From Perkinsus olseni (Eukaryota > Perkinsozoa > Perkinsida): 25,595 nt of DNA. The translations under genes and the position numbers were made by a program. Positions 10,299-21,380 of this stretch are shown here, piece by piece; position 1 is the stretch's first letter, and each line of letters starts with the position of its first letter. The notes below the pieces were generated by a model, which worked only from the letters and a program-made list of their open reading frames with translations, made no database searches and was not told where the DNA came from. The DNA is taken from assembly GCA_013115125.1 (NCBI GenBank), contig JABANN010000494.1, positions 1 through 25,595 of the forward strand, written 5' to 3'.

Positions 10299-12607
10299 AT
10301 GTCGTCTGCGGCAAAGTCGACTCAGTCCATGACTGATGCTTTATCGGCTATTCGCCGAGCGTTGAATCCCGATCTTGAGACCGAGAAGGCCTCAGAAGAA
10401 GCTGTAAAGGACAGCCTAGTGCAAGTCGAAAAGGAAAAGCCAGTTGTTAAAGGGCCTGACTGGACTAAGCGATACAACGTAGTGTGGAACGGCTGATCAC
10501 CCATCGGTTAGCCATGAGATCAGGTTGTGAGCTCGCACCTGTCCAGTGTTGATGACTGCCCTGCTGTGACTGAGTTCGGGCTCTCCAGGACGTGCCGAAA
10601 GGCACTGAAAGGCATGGGAATCAATCGGCTATTCCCGGTGCAGGCTACAGTACTACCGATTGTGATTGGAAGGGAAAGGACACCGGTGGGAAGCAGGTGA
10701 GGAAAAAAGATTCATGCGCTCTCTTATGTCCCGTCGGCTACGGCTCCCCTTCCGACTGACTAGTGCTTCCGCCTTAGGTACGACTGTGATCTATGTGTGG
10801 CGATACCCACCGGTCAAGGAAAGACTTTAGGCTATTTATTGCCAGTAGCGCTACAGGAGCTGAGCCGTATCGCTTGTGATTCCACAATGGCTCTCAGATA
10901 TTTCAACTATTGTCTCATCGGGTTTATCGGACTCTCCGAGCGCTGATTCTCGCACCTACGCGAGACTTGGCTCTACAAGTCAAGGAAGTAGCTGACCACT
11001 TCACGGGTACTAAGGATAATTTCAAGGTCGATTGCGTTGTGGGACAGTATCACGCTCAAACTTTCGCAGAGCAGGACGAAGCCGCGGCCGGTAGGTTACC
11101 CAAGGAAGCAGGCGCACCTTTATGTGCAGCGTGATCAGGCCCTGATGTGTTGGTTGCGACGCCGTCGCGTGCCTTGGACTTGCTCACGGGGGAACGGATA
11201 CCTATCGATGGTATCCGATGGGTGGTCCTCGACGAGGCCGATAGACTACTGAATTCTAGTAGAGAGGCGACGGTCGAAGTGGTAAGCCTGAGAGCAGGTC
11301 GAATAGAGATATTGTTATTGTATGTAAGGTCCGGCGGGTGATGGCAGCCTCTCCTCGGTGCCAACGTATGCTTTTCTCGGCAACTATGACGTCTAATCCC
11401 CAAAAACTCGCGCAGCTCGCACTCAACCGGCCATTCTTTCTACTCAGTACCCAGACGGGCGCACATGCGACGCCGGAGAACCTGCGACATAGGTAGGGTA
11501 TTCGTTCGCTCGCGAAAAGGGAGCAAGCGAATTGTTTTCAGATTCATCGTTGCGCGTGCCGAGCAGAAGAAGCCGGGAGTCTTGGTAAGAGACTTCTTAG
11601 AGCCTATGCCAAGTGGATCTGCTTGATCTCAGTTGTCGATACTTCGCGAGATATACCCTTCTAATACCAGTGCCTCAAGTCGGACTATGCTCTTCTGCGG
11701 CTCAGTCGAGCACGCTCATCGCCTGGCAAGGCTTTTGCAGATATGTGTGGCGGGTGACGAGAGTATAGAGAAAGCGCTACGGGTAGAGACAAATACGAAG
11801 TGGTTTCATGTCCAGTTGTGACACCCGTGCTGTGCAGATAAGAGAGTTCAGTGCAGCCCTTGATCAGAAGCATCGTGTGAGCATGCTTGAGGCTTTCCGC
11901 ACTGGCCGCATACATGTAGGATGGTCAGCTTCATTGATAAGATCAGCTGTATTCTGATTGTAGGTACTGGTTTGTAGTGACGTGGCAGCCAGAGGCTTAG
12001 ACTTCCGAGAGGTGGACCACGTGGTTCAATATGATGTCCCGAATAGCGTGCAGGGGTATTCGGGCCACCGGATGAGTTAGAGCCGGGAGCCGCTACCCTC
12101 AGGTACATCCATCGATGTGGAAGGGCTGGCCGAGCAGGGAGAGTGGGTTGCAGCACTACTATTCTAGTATCCCGGCAAGTGAAGCACTTCAAGAATATGG
12201 TGAGTCCGAAATTCGCTGTGGATGAAGAAGTGTGTGCCCTGGCGTAGCTCCGAGAAGAGAACGCGGTCCCTGGCGAGAAGCTCGAGCAAATGAAGCCCGT
12301 CCCTGATGACATCGCTGAGTATCAGGAGAAGTTGTCGATGTTGGAGCTTTGCCTCAAGAGGGAGAACAAGTAATTCGTTATGACGGGTGGCGACCGCGTG
12401 GAATCGTCCTTTCCCAGGGGAGTGTATTCGCTGACCGAGCCTGTAGACCCCGTTGCCTTGAAGGGTGGGGGAGCTGGGGACGGGCAGAAATTGGAGCAGG
12501 AGGCCACTGGTGCCCGATCTAGAAAGTCCAAGCGACCTTCTAGTACAGTGTATAAGGAGCTGCTTAGTAACGTACGGCAGCGGTTAGGGAACGCCCTCCC
12601 GGGCTAA
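10299..12607 (+). CDS. DDX51: DEAD-box RNA helicase DDX51 / Dbp6
   Basis: DDX51/Dbp6 is a nucleolar ATP-dependent helicase for large-subunit ribosome assembly. About 13 exons give about 544 residues. The motifs come in order: Q region GINRLFPVQATVLP, Walker A IPTGQGKT (near 10803), LILAPTRDLALQV, VATPSRALDL, DEAD in VVLDEADRLL (near 11225), LFSATMTSNPQKL, LFCGSVEHAHRLA, VCSDVAARGLDF and HRCGRAGRAG. A helical tail (LREENAVPGEKLEQM) matches the human C-terminus. The final 48-nt intron 12370-12417 starts inside a TAA; splicing adds 62 residues (GVYSLTEPVDPV to the end), with a basic RSRKSKRP patch. The intron after residue 60 could be one of 95 nt or two shorter ones. LSM7 lies 97 nt upstream on the same strand. 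Confidence 0.93.
12370..12417 (+). other. DDX51 terminal intron whose donor overlaps a stop
   Basis: Unspliced, the frame reads AAC AAG TAA and ends at 12373. The sequence AAGTAATT is also a GT donor at 12370, and CCTTTCCCAG ends at 12417. Removing the 48 nt keeps the frame and continues to a TAA at 12605-12607. Both products are possible. I prefer the spliced one because the downstream frame stays open for 62 codons and ends just before the gap. Confidence 0.7.
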
Positions 12608-12738
12608 CTTCTCTTTTGGGTTTACCAAATAACGTCGTCCATTAACGAGCAGTTACTGATCTGTTTTGTTCCGAATCTCACTGCGGGGCGCGCGATGGAT
12701 TGAATAGCTTCCACTTTTTCGGCCAGCTCATTCTTGCC

Positions 12739-15700
12739 ATGGCCTTCTGCACCACCCTCGAGAAGCTTAGCTTCCTGACACTGCTCCTCTTCTGCGGAGC
12801 GGCATCGACTGTTAAGATGGTCATTGGAGATTGGAAGAATTCGAAAGTCTCTCGGGAAATAGTAGGACTTCTCTTTGATCGTTCTAGTGTCGACCTTGTC
12901 CCTCCTAGACCCTCCAGGAGAGTACGGTGAAAGTGACAGTCAATGTTGACCTCGACTGTTCTATGTGTACGGGGCCATTGCAGTACACTTTCCTCAAGCT
13001 ACCCAACCAGGGTTTGGGGAAGCACGCGGTGAGCTTTTTTGAAGGATTAGGCTACATTACAGTGAGCAAACGGGTGGGAGGAGTTGTCTAATGTGATGGA
13101 GCAGGTGGCGGACAGCGAGTCTGGAGATCAGCTGGTTGTTGAGGACTTGGGAGTGGACGGTGCAGACAGATATCTGAGAGTGACTCTACCGGAAGCGAAG
13201 AGTAAGCGTCACCTCGATGCTAGTTTGTGAGTTACTAGCCTCATTTCAACAGACAAGGCTTCTCTTAATGTGGAGATGATATTCGGTAGAATGTACAGAC
13301 CCTTGCCTGAAGAGATATTGGAAATGCAAGAACAAATGGTCGAGTAAGCCTTGGGCGTCGGTGGGGAATACTTCGTGAACTAAGCTCTTCGTGTGATTAG
13401 TGATGGCTCACCTTTTCTCAGGTATGTGGATGCTATGTACTGGCCCTCGCCCTATCCAACGGCCAAGGAAACTACAACTGTCAGGTTGATGGAGGAGGAA
13501 AAGATGGAGTAAGGAGGAGTGGTGCAATTTCGAGTATAGAATTTTTTTTTCGATCAGACGGGTTCTGCCCGAGGGTGCGGCCAATATTAAGGGACGATCG
13601 ATCACCTTTGGGCCGTACGAGGATATTAAAGCCAGCAAGTAGGGCCCAACAGGATGGGCTGGAGGCTCGAGCTGAGTACATAGCATTCACTGAACTATTG
13701 CTGTCAGGGCGCACCCCGATCTCATCCACGTACATGTTTCCCATCCATTCCCTCTGCCCTATTTCGCCACGAGCTCTCGAGTGATAGAGGTCTCTCACTG
13801 GGGTATGTTGTCAATGATTAGTAGTATTGTGAATAGGGCGGGTGCTGCTTTCAGGTAGTGTATCAGTCACTGGGAGGTACGAGCTGGTCAATGAGGCCGC
13901 TAGACTGGGAGGGGAGTTCTCGAGGATACCCTTCAGTATCGACAAGTGGGGGAGTCCTGGGTAGTAGCAGCATCGAGGGTATTTGCTTCATTGACTCAGA
14001 GTCGATGATGTTGTCTAGTTTTCTCTTACATAATCCGTCCCTTTGCTGATTCGCTCCAATATCGTGTTTTCGACTGCTCTGTTCGACCGAACTCTCGTCG
14101 CACGTATACATGCTTTTGCACCGGCACAGTCAATTCGGCACGGAGCTGTCGTACTTGTATATAAGTGGCGGTCAACTTGGCCCCAAGTCTTGGGGTGCAA
14201 GACGTTAGAGAGTTCTAGTGTTCACCTCACTGGTGGATTACTGCGTATTTCAGGGAGAATCCTTACAGCGTTACATCATGCGTGAACAAAATTGAGGCGG
14301 TCCTACCAAGATCAGTCTGTAACATCAACTACAGAGATGCTATTGGCAACGTTTCCTGTAATACATATTGCCACCACATCCCTTTGGATTTCTCCTTCCA
14401 CAGCAACTCACGCGCGACGAGAAGGCAAGAAATACGTGTCGGTGGAGCTCGCCCCCAGGTAATCAGATTGTGCAAGGTGAAACGTCATTGTTGCTGGACT
14501 TAGGTTCCCCATGCTCGGTGGATGGAAGGACGAGTTTGAGTTTTCTTATGATCTGCCAGCCAGAACAACCTTACAGGTATAGTCCGCTTAATTTTCCGCA
14601 GAGCCCTTATCTTAATTTTCAGGTCTCGTCAAGCGACAGTAATCAATACGTGCTCAGCGTGGCTTTCAATCAGCCTTTCGTGAGGGTTTTTGCCCAGCAG
14701 CAAGAGCTTGAGGTGAACATAAGAATTCGAGACGTGTTTGATAGAGCTAGTACGTGTGGGCTTGACAGGTTGTTCTGCCCGCTGGTGCCATGGACATCAA
14801 AGTCAACTCCCCGCGGGGTCTAGGAACATTCGACTACATCCCCGAGGGACGATACTCCTGGTTGGACTTCACTACTCCGCGGAAGCTAATTCGCTTGACT
14901 TCTTCTGGAATTATTGTGCCAGAGCGGAATGCCCTGAATACCAAGATTCAGGTGAGGATAGGGGCCTGCGGTAACGGGACTCGATGACGACCTCATCCTG
15001 GCCATTGCGAGCTACCCTGCATTCGTACCACATTTCACTACCCTTATTCCTAATTTATAGATCGCCTACCGCATGCCGTCCGGTATGGGCGTACTGGACA
15101 AGCCTGCCCTCTTGGTTATGTACGTGTTCGCCCTTTTCCTGGCCTACATAATCTTCAACAGGGTTAACTTAAGGATCGTCACGGGCAAGGCTGAGGTAAG
15201 CGCCTACGTCCTCGCTCGAGATAGGACGAAAGGGTAGTCCCCATGTGTATTCTCTTACTTAAGTCATGTATGTCAGGCGTCCAAGATCGACTCTCGAGCC
15301 TGGGATTATTCTGTGTCGCTCAAGGTGGCGGATCTTTTCGAAGATCTTTGCCACGTGAATGAAAAGATGTTGAGATCCGCCAAAGGACCCGTCCACAAGC
15401 TGGAGAAGGTGGTCATATTTGACCTGCTCCGTTGCTCGTGTCCAGGCGTTTTGCATGCCATAATAATTGTCAGGCTATTGTCCAGCAGACGGCAGCTGCC
15501 GGGTCCCTCTGCTCCAAAATGAGGTCTGTTATGGGTATGGATACTACTCCTACTGAGGGATCGAGAAAGTATCGGCAAGTGATGGAGACGCGATTTCGAA
15601 CCCCTCTTTCCGATAGGTTCACCGACGGGGATCTGGCTAAACGTGTGGTAGCCACCTGTGAAGAGTATGCCTCTACAGCTAGGTCTCTATCCAAGACCGT

Positions 15701-16020
15701 GTCTAAGATGGCAGTCTCGGAGAGTGATACCAAGGTGGGTGCGGAGGGATGCTTTGGTTGTGTCGAGTTCTATCCGACTTAGAACTACAATGTCGTCATG
15801 GCTGAAGAGAAGTCTGCCGCCGCTAAATACAGCGATGTTGAGAATCTATGTGCCAATCTTATCCAAAAGATGGAGGAGCAAAGCAAACCATCAGTAAAAC
15901 CTGGCAAGTGCCATCCGTTGTAAGCTTGGGCTCCTTCAGTCTCAGCGACCAGAGATGGGGTACAGCACAGGTGAGGAGCAAGGGGCAGATACTACGGCCG
16001 AATCAAAGAAGAGAAAGTGA
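12739..16020 (+). CDS. OST1: Oligosaccharyltransferase subunit OST1 / ribophorin I
   Basis: OST1 is a type I ER membrane subunit of the complex that transfers N-glycans to nascent proteins. About 18 exons give about 670 residues (human 607). The start at 12739 gives a signal peptide (LSFLTLLLFCGAAS). Family blocks follow: YWPSPYPTAKETTTVRL, SRVIEVSHWG, YRDAIGNVS, FPMLGGWKDEFEFSYDLP, VVLPAGAMDIKVNSP and GRYSWLDFTTPR. One membrane span (PALLVMYVFALFLAYIIF, coded near 15100-15160) precedes a cytosolic tail of about 200 residues. The last exon ends SKKRK, a KKXX-type retrieval motif, reached only after removing intron 15894-15939. All junctions keep phase. The glycosylation sequon N-V-S in YRDAIGNVS is kept. 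Confidence 0.95.
13961..14268 (+). other. Unusually long OST1 intron (308 nt)
   Basis: The intron joins IDKWGSPG to VTSCVNKIEAVLP; the human protein aligns across the junction without a gap, so nothing coding is missing. Most other introns in this gene are about 34-110 nt. It contains a perfect hairpin (CCCCAAG-T-CTTGGGG, 14181-14195). It also contains a near C-box ATGATGT (14005-14011) and a CTGA (14046-14049), too close together for a usual C/D snoRNA. No ncRNA is proven. Confidence 0.7.
15894..15939 (+). other. OST1 terminal intron controlling the KKXX tail
   Basis: The 46-nt intron (TCA|GTAAAACC to CTCCTTCAG|TCT) keeps phase 0. If retained, translation stops at TAA 15921-15923 after VKPGKCHPL. 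If removed, it runs on to TGA 16018-16020 and ends SKKRK. The length matches neighbouring introns. Confidence 0.7.
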
Positions 16021-16317
16021 AGAGCACTGGCATCGTAGTGGGATGCCCATCGAGGGGCTTCTGTTTTTTTGTGAACGGCTTCACACGCACGGTTGAGTAG
16101 TTGAGTTGTTCAATAATTTTAGAGGAGACACCAATCTGAGCTGCGTGGGCAGTCAGGTCTGATAGGATCGTTCGAAGTCACAATGAGTCGACTGATCTTG
16201 ACATCTGGACTCCATATTCTGGAGTACTATGGGTAGTCTCGCTCAAGCTAGCGAGCAGGAACTTGAACCACCTTGAGATCGATTACACTTGGACTCCATG
16301 CGGAAGATTTGTTCCCA
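16021..16317. other. Intergenic gap OST1-ABCD
   Basis: These 297 nt lie between same-strand genes. I see nothing beyond expected flanking sequence. An in-frame TGA at 16264-16266 precedes the ABCD start. Confidence 0.5.
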
Positions 16318-19300
16318 ATGACTTCACGTGGTGTCATATCACAGCGATCCAGCGCGCAACTGAACGACGTGCTTCGTACACTGCGTCGTCGCTACACGCG
16401 GATGAAAGGAAGTGCTGTAAGACCCGAGTCATGTCGTTGTCCTCGAATCGTTTGATAGGCCGATTTTTCATATGCTGAACGCAACCGAAGCTATAGGAAG
16501 TGTCGATGAAATGGCGTGAGAACGGCCATGAGCTGCTCATATTGACGTTCGTTTGCAGGCGGTTTCGGTGGTGGCAGCCGTAGGAGTATTGGCCTTGTAT
16601 CGTTATCTGCAAAAATCCAAGGGAGAAGCTTCGGTGGGCGGCGATGTCCCTCACAGGCCCAAGAAGAAGGAGCATGGGGTCGACGCCAGGTTCCTTCTCA
16701 GACTGGCGAAGGTGGGTCGCTCAGCTACAGTATGGCTTCTAGTGGTTTGTGTCCATCAGCTCCTCCCAGTCCTCATCCCTGGGCTCCGTAGCAGAGAAGC
16801 GCTGACTCTCGCTCTGCAGACATGTGCTTTGATATCGAGAAGTGTGCTGTCCATCCATATCGCCGAGGTACGCCGAGACTGAAATGGTTCTTTGCGCATG
16901 AGGCTACTCCAGGTGTCTGGGAAAGGGTTGGAAGCTGTCGCCAGGAGGGACGGCAAACTGTTCCTCAGCTCAATCGCAGATTTTGTGGTGAGTGCCCACC
17001 GTGACCAAACTGCTCTCCGTCGGCGGCAGTCAGTCCGTTCAGGTAACCGGAGTGACAGCCTCTATCGTTAACTCGGGGCTCAAGTTCATGACCAACATAC
17101 TCGGAGCATGGTTCGCGTAGGAATGCGGACTCAGGCTTCAGTGTCCAGCGTTGTGCAGCCATTACGCGTCTCAGGGAGAATTTGACCCATCATATCCACA
17201 AGACCTACCTTAACAACAAGAACTACTATTTCGTATCTGCACACCCGGCTTTGGCAAACGCCGTCTCGAGCGCGGTAGATCCTCTGTTTTCCAACTCGGA
17301 CGATCGCTTCGCTTTCAGGATAACCCGGATGCCCCGCTGAAGGGTGCTACCGTGTTAGATAACGTAGACCATAGACTGGTGGTAGATGTAGACAACTTCG
17401 CCAAGCAGTTGGCTGATTTGTACTCCAGGACCTTCAAACCGGCACTGGATGTCGTGCTATGCACGGCTCGATTGGGCACAAGCCTCAGAGGGTGAATCTT
17501 GGGGTTAGGATGAGAATCTTTCTTCTATTAGGGATACAATCTAGGTCGGAAAGCTACTGCTCTCAGGTATAGTGGGCCCATTCTCTTATACGCATATTTC
17601 ATTGGAATATCAGCAGCAATTCGAGCGACTTCGCCTCCCATGTCGAAGCTGATCGCTCATCAACAGTCGTTAGACGGTAGGGGGCGCCGCACAGTATCGA
17701 ATGCATCTTTGCTTTTCCTCAGGCAACTATAGACGAGCCCAAGCCCGACTAGTTTCTCACCATGAAGAGATCGCCTTCCTTGACGGTGGAGCGGCGGAAG
17801 TGAGCTTGGCTCTCGGAAGAGGTTCACGCATGTCGTTATGAACAGGAACGCCTCTTAAACGAGAGGCTGGCTTCAGCAAGCGGCTGGAAAGAGAAGCTCG
17901 CGGCCATACAATTTCGGCAGGGTTGTATAGATCAATTTGGCCTCAAGTAGATGAAGAGCGCGAAGTTGGTCTATCAGGAATGGTTTCCGGCATTAGGTAC
18001 TTCGCTTCGGTGGTGGGGTGGCCTGTTATCGCCTTGCCATTTATCACTATGGAAGCCCCGACGAACGGGAAGGATCAGCTGAAACGTCTCACCCAGTAGC
18101 TCTTCCCAGTCGGCGCTCTGCGCTAACTTTCTTCCTCCATCAGATACAGAGTCGCCGACAACCTGATCCAAACGTCTAGCGCGTCCCTGTGTGATCTGAT
18201 CCTCACGTACAAGAAGGTGAGGCGTGATCGGTGCGAGTCAGGATCCTCTTGAGAGCTGCCTTCCAGGTCCAAACGCTGGCCGGATACACCGCCCGGGTCT
18301 CCGAGCTAATGGAGGCGTTAAATCGTTCTGATGAGCGGACGAGTCGGATTCGTCGGTCTTCCGAAAAGGAGGTCGTTCGGAGCAAAGGATGCAAGTTTGG
18401 AACCTGACGTCTCTCAGGGCGATCTTATTCCTGATGCTATCTTCTCGGCGAGTGAGGTCACCATCAACACGCCTGACCAATCCCGTACGCTACTCAGCAA
18501 CTTTGACTTTGTGGCTAAGCCCGGTGAGCCCTGGAGACCAATTGCTCGCTCGGTGGTATGGCTCTTGATTGTCTCTAGGTGACCGTGTGCTTATAACTGG
18601 GCCTAACGGTGCTGGTAAGACCTCCCTCTTTCGTGTTCTAGCGGGCCTCTGGCCAGCATCAGCGGGAGATATCAGAATGCACACAGGCTCAGAAGAAGGC
18701 CAACGACAGGTGGTAGTTTTGCAAGCCTAGCAGGCGGGGGCGATATTTCTCATGTCTTCTACAACTCGTTTAATAGTCAACAAACCTTATGAAATTCTCT
18801 GCCAAATTCGCCAATGGCGAATCGCCATCACATCTCCCTACTGAGTAACATAACTTATCTTGTCTGTCTTGCGCAGAACTCCGTTATGTATCTACCCCAA
18901 ACTCCGTATCTGGTACTGGGTACTCTCAGAGACCAAGTTACGTATCCCAGACTCAGTGATGTACATGGCTCCGATAACTTCATCTCCCAGTGCTTGGAGA
19001 GAGTGGGATTGGGTAAGTCGCTCTCATGTCTACAGAAGTCCATGATTTCCTATCCTTCAGGTCGGTTGTTGTCAACGTATTCTTTGGATACTGAAGTGTG
19101 GGAATGGGCCGATGTCCTATCGGGTGGAGAAAGGCAGCGAATAGGCTGGGCACGACTGCTCTTCCACCGCCCCTCGGTATCATCATCTTCACGACTGTGT
19201 CCATCTTGGAAAGTTTCATTGTCATCTATTAGGTGGTAGTCCTTGACGAAGCTACCTCGGCAATAGCAGTGGACGACGAAGCCCCTCTTTATGAGCTCCT

Positions 19301-19487
19301 TATTGGCTTGAACCCCAAGATGTCCATCTTCTCTATTGCTCACAGACCGAGCCTCAGACGGCTGCATACCTGTGAACTCCAGATTGATGGAGACGGCCAC
19401 GGCCACTGGACGTTGAGGAAGCTAGAGGAGGACGTGAGCTCCAAGGCCGATTTGTCCGTTGTTGAGGTCAGCGAGACCCCAACATAG
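16318..19487 (+). CDS. Peroxisomal-type ABC half transporter, ABCD family
   Basis: ABCD1-3 proteins dimerise in the peroxisome membrane and import fatty acyl-CoA. About 18 exons give about 687 residues, the usual half-transporter size. ATG 16318 is the first after an in-frame stop. Membrane segments include [29 protein letters not shown] and [13 protein letters not shown]. The EAA-like loop [11 protein letters not shown] matches the family's NSEEIAFYGG, and [12 protein letters not shown] matches its coupling helix. The nucleotide-binding domain has Walker [11 protein letters not shown] (18598-18622), [19 protein letters not shown], signature [10 protein letters not shown] (19117-19146), Walker [10 protein letters not shown] and H-loop SIAHRPSL. 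The TAG is at 19485-19487. Family choice over lysosomal ABCD4 rests on GPNG(C/A)GK and GLWP; the member (ABCD1/2/3) cannot be set. Confidence 0.92.
18710..18876 (+). other. Long ABCD intron with nested inverted repeat
   Basis: This 167-nt intron interrupts the nucleotide-binding domain between GQRQ and [11 protein letters not shown]. It holds ATTCGCC-AAT-GGCGAAT (18806-18822), overlapping a second small palindrome GGCGA-A-TCGCC. It is three times the usual intron length here. Confidence 0.6.
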
Positions 19488-20028
19488 AATTAACTCGGTC
19501 TACGCTCAGATGGGAGATTATGCCGAGACCACGAGTCCTCCGGGCCGAACACCGATAGGCCTGTTCGGCGCTGAACCCTCCTCGCCGTAGCCATGACGTT
19601 TTTTATAGAAAGATTTCACTAAGAGTCTCGTCTTTTTGAAGTTACCTGGCTACCTATCCAGAGTTGTGTTCGAGACGGGAGCCAGTGCTCCTTCACAGCC
19701 TCAATAGCCGCCAGCATATAGTGAACGACACCATCCGGGTCGAGTGCCGAAGAAATGATGGTCGGCACGAAACGCCGCGCGGAGAAAAAATTTTCCTGAG
19801 TAACTGTCAGTTATTGTCGATAATTTATTGAAGCGCACAACTGCTATACTAAAAACAAGCTAAAGAAGCTTTGTGGCCACTGTTGGGTGATTGAGATGGA
19901 TTTTTCCGACCTCGCAAAATCGCTAAACGCGGAACGCTTCGCTCCGCTCGGCTTTGAACTTAGCTCATCATCGTGGGCGCGCTGACCCTACCTTTTTTGG
20001 CACATTAGAGTTGTGATAAGTCGACATC
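19488..20028. other. Intergenic region ABCD-ATP6V0B, 541 nt
   Basis: No coding frame is convincing. The region contains a perfect 8-bp stem hairpin (19544-19569), a short palindrome TAACTG-T-CAGTTA (19801-19813) and a CG-rich stretch with weak inverted symmetry (about 19929-19950). A CCTTTTTT run (19991-19998) lies before the V-ATPase start and is followed by a possible AG acceptor at 20008. Confidence 0.5.
19544..19569 (+). terminator. Hairpin downstream of the ABCD stop
   Basis: GCCGAACA, a 10-nt loop, then TGTTCGGC: eight perfect base pairs, 57 nt after the stop codon. A 3' UTR structural element is possible. No role in termination or processing is shown, and such hairpins are not general terminators in eukaryotes. 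Confidence 0.3.
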
Positions 20029-20870
20029 ATGTCATCTACTGCTGCTTCTTTCAACCCCTACCTGGACCCCTGTTACGACGAGTCATGGGGATGCACTTTC
20101 AACAGCATGTCCCCTTATATGTGGTAAGAATCTTACAGGTCGGCTCTAGCTTAAGTTCACTATTGTTGCTGTGCCGCATGGCCTGATGGTACCATGAATT
20201 TGCTGTCAGGGCTAACCTCGGCATCACCTTCTCTCTGGCCTTCTCCGTCATCGGCGCTGCCTGGGGTATCTTCCTGACCGGTTCTTCGTTGGTTGGAGCT
20301 GCTGTCCGCGCTCCTAGGATCAAGTAATATGGAAAGAGCGATGGAGTATCTTGAGATTAATCGTGCGAGATACGGAATTTGTCGGATTAGATCATGAGTA
20401 TGCCCTTACTGTCGCTCTCCTGTAGGTCCAAGAATCTTGTGTCGATTATCTTCTGCGAAGCTGTCGCTATCTACGGCGTTATCATGAGTATTATCATGAA
20501 CTCCAAGATGGAGGGCGCCAAGGAGTTTGTTCCCCCGGCCATCCCCACTGGTAAGCGAGTGCTCTTATCTTTGTGTTCGCCGTATCACTCACCTTCATCA
20601 GGTAACATGGCCGTTGCCCAGGCCGCCGGATACTGCCTCTTCGCATGCGGTCTCTCCGTTGGCTTCTCGAACCTCTTCTGCGGTGTCTGCGTTGGCGTCT
20701 CTGGTTCCGGATGTGCTTTGGGTGATGCTCAGAAGCCCGAGTTGTTCGTCAAGATGCTCGTTGTTGAGATCTTCGGCAGTGCTCTCGGTCTTTTCGGTAT
20801 CATTGTTGGTATTATCCAGGCTGGCCAGGGTACCTTCCCTAAGGACATCACTCCCCAGATCCCCATGTAA
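20029..20870 (+). CDS. ATP6V0B: V-type H+-ATPase proteolipid subunit c'' (ATP6V0B / Vma16)
   Basis: Subunit c'' sits in the membrane rotor of the V-ATPase that acidifies Golgi, endosomes and vacuoles. The exons are 20029-20123, 20210-20323, 20426-20550 and 20602-20870, giving 200 residues. The family sequence is close to human: [38 protein letters not shown] with the proton-carrying glutamate, [16 protein letters not shown], and [15 protein letters not shown]. Four membrane segments are visible. Human and yeast c'' have an extra first segment; here the N-terminus before SPYMWANLG is a polar stretch of about 30 residues without one. The start is the first ATG of the open frame and upstream sequence shows no hydrophobic exon, but a distant one cannot be excluded. 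Confidence 0.96.
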
Positions 20871-21380
20871 ATGAGGAGTCTCATGGTGGTGATGCTCGTT
20901 AGTGAAATGGCAGTAGTGGGATGAGCAGCAGCAGCATTCTCTCCGTTACTGAGTGTCTTAATGGTTGCTAAGACTCGCGGCATCTTCAGTCTAGAAGTCC
21001 TTAAAGGCTTCAGGGGCCAGTAGTAGCAGCTGCTCTCCCGTTCATTGAGTCGATTGTTGTTTAACAGCGTATGCGTCATCATCATAGCCATTCTCGGGAA
21101 CGCTAATCAAGTGTCGTCGCCGCCACTGTCCCTAGTTTTTGAGGCGTCGCTCTTGAGAATAGTACCATTACAGTTGCTGAAAACCCTGGCGGACGGATGT
21201 CCTAGTGCTAGTTGACGATCCTACATCACTGCTCGTAGAGAGAGTGTTTTCCTGTCCTCTACACTGGTGACTGTCTCTACGCTCCGGGTTAATCGCGTTA
21301 ATCTGGCGTGAATAATTCTCCGTTTCTTGGGCTTGTGTTGGTGAGTAGTAAATGGAAGTGTTGAAGTCCGTGGTGGTTTC
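20871..21380. other. Intergenic region, 510 nt
   Basis: This lies between the V-ATPase stop and the next plausible start. Open frames here on the minus strand are not supported by any family. No repeat or RNA gene is recognised. Confidence 0.45.

Noticed and set aside
14043-14285. An 80-residue open frame inside the long OST1 intron
   Set aside because: Human ribophorin I aligns across the junction without it, and it lacks splice sites in a compatible phase.
1546-19487. Many in-frame stops within homologous genes, suggesting pseudogenes or a variant genetic code
   Set aside because: In every case I followed, the stops fall inside short introns bounded by GT (or GC) and AG, with phase kept and protein family sequence resuming after the acceptor.
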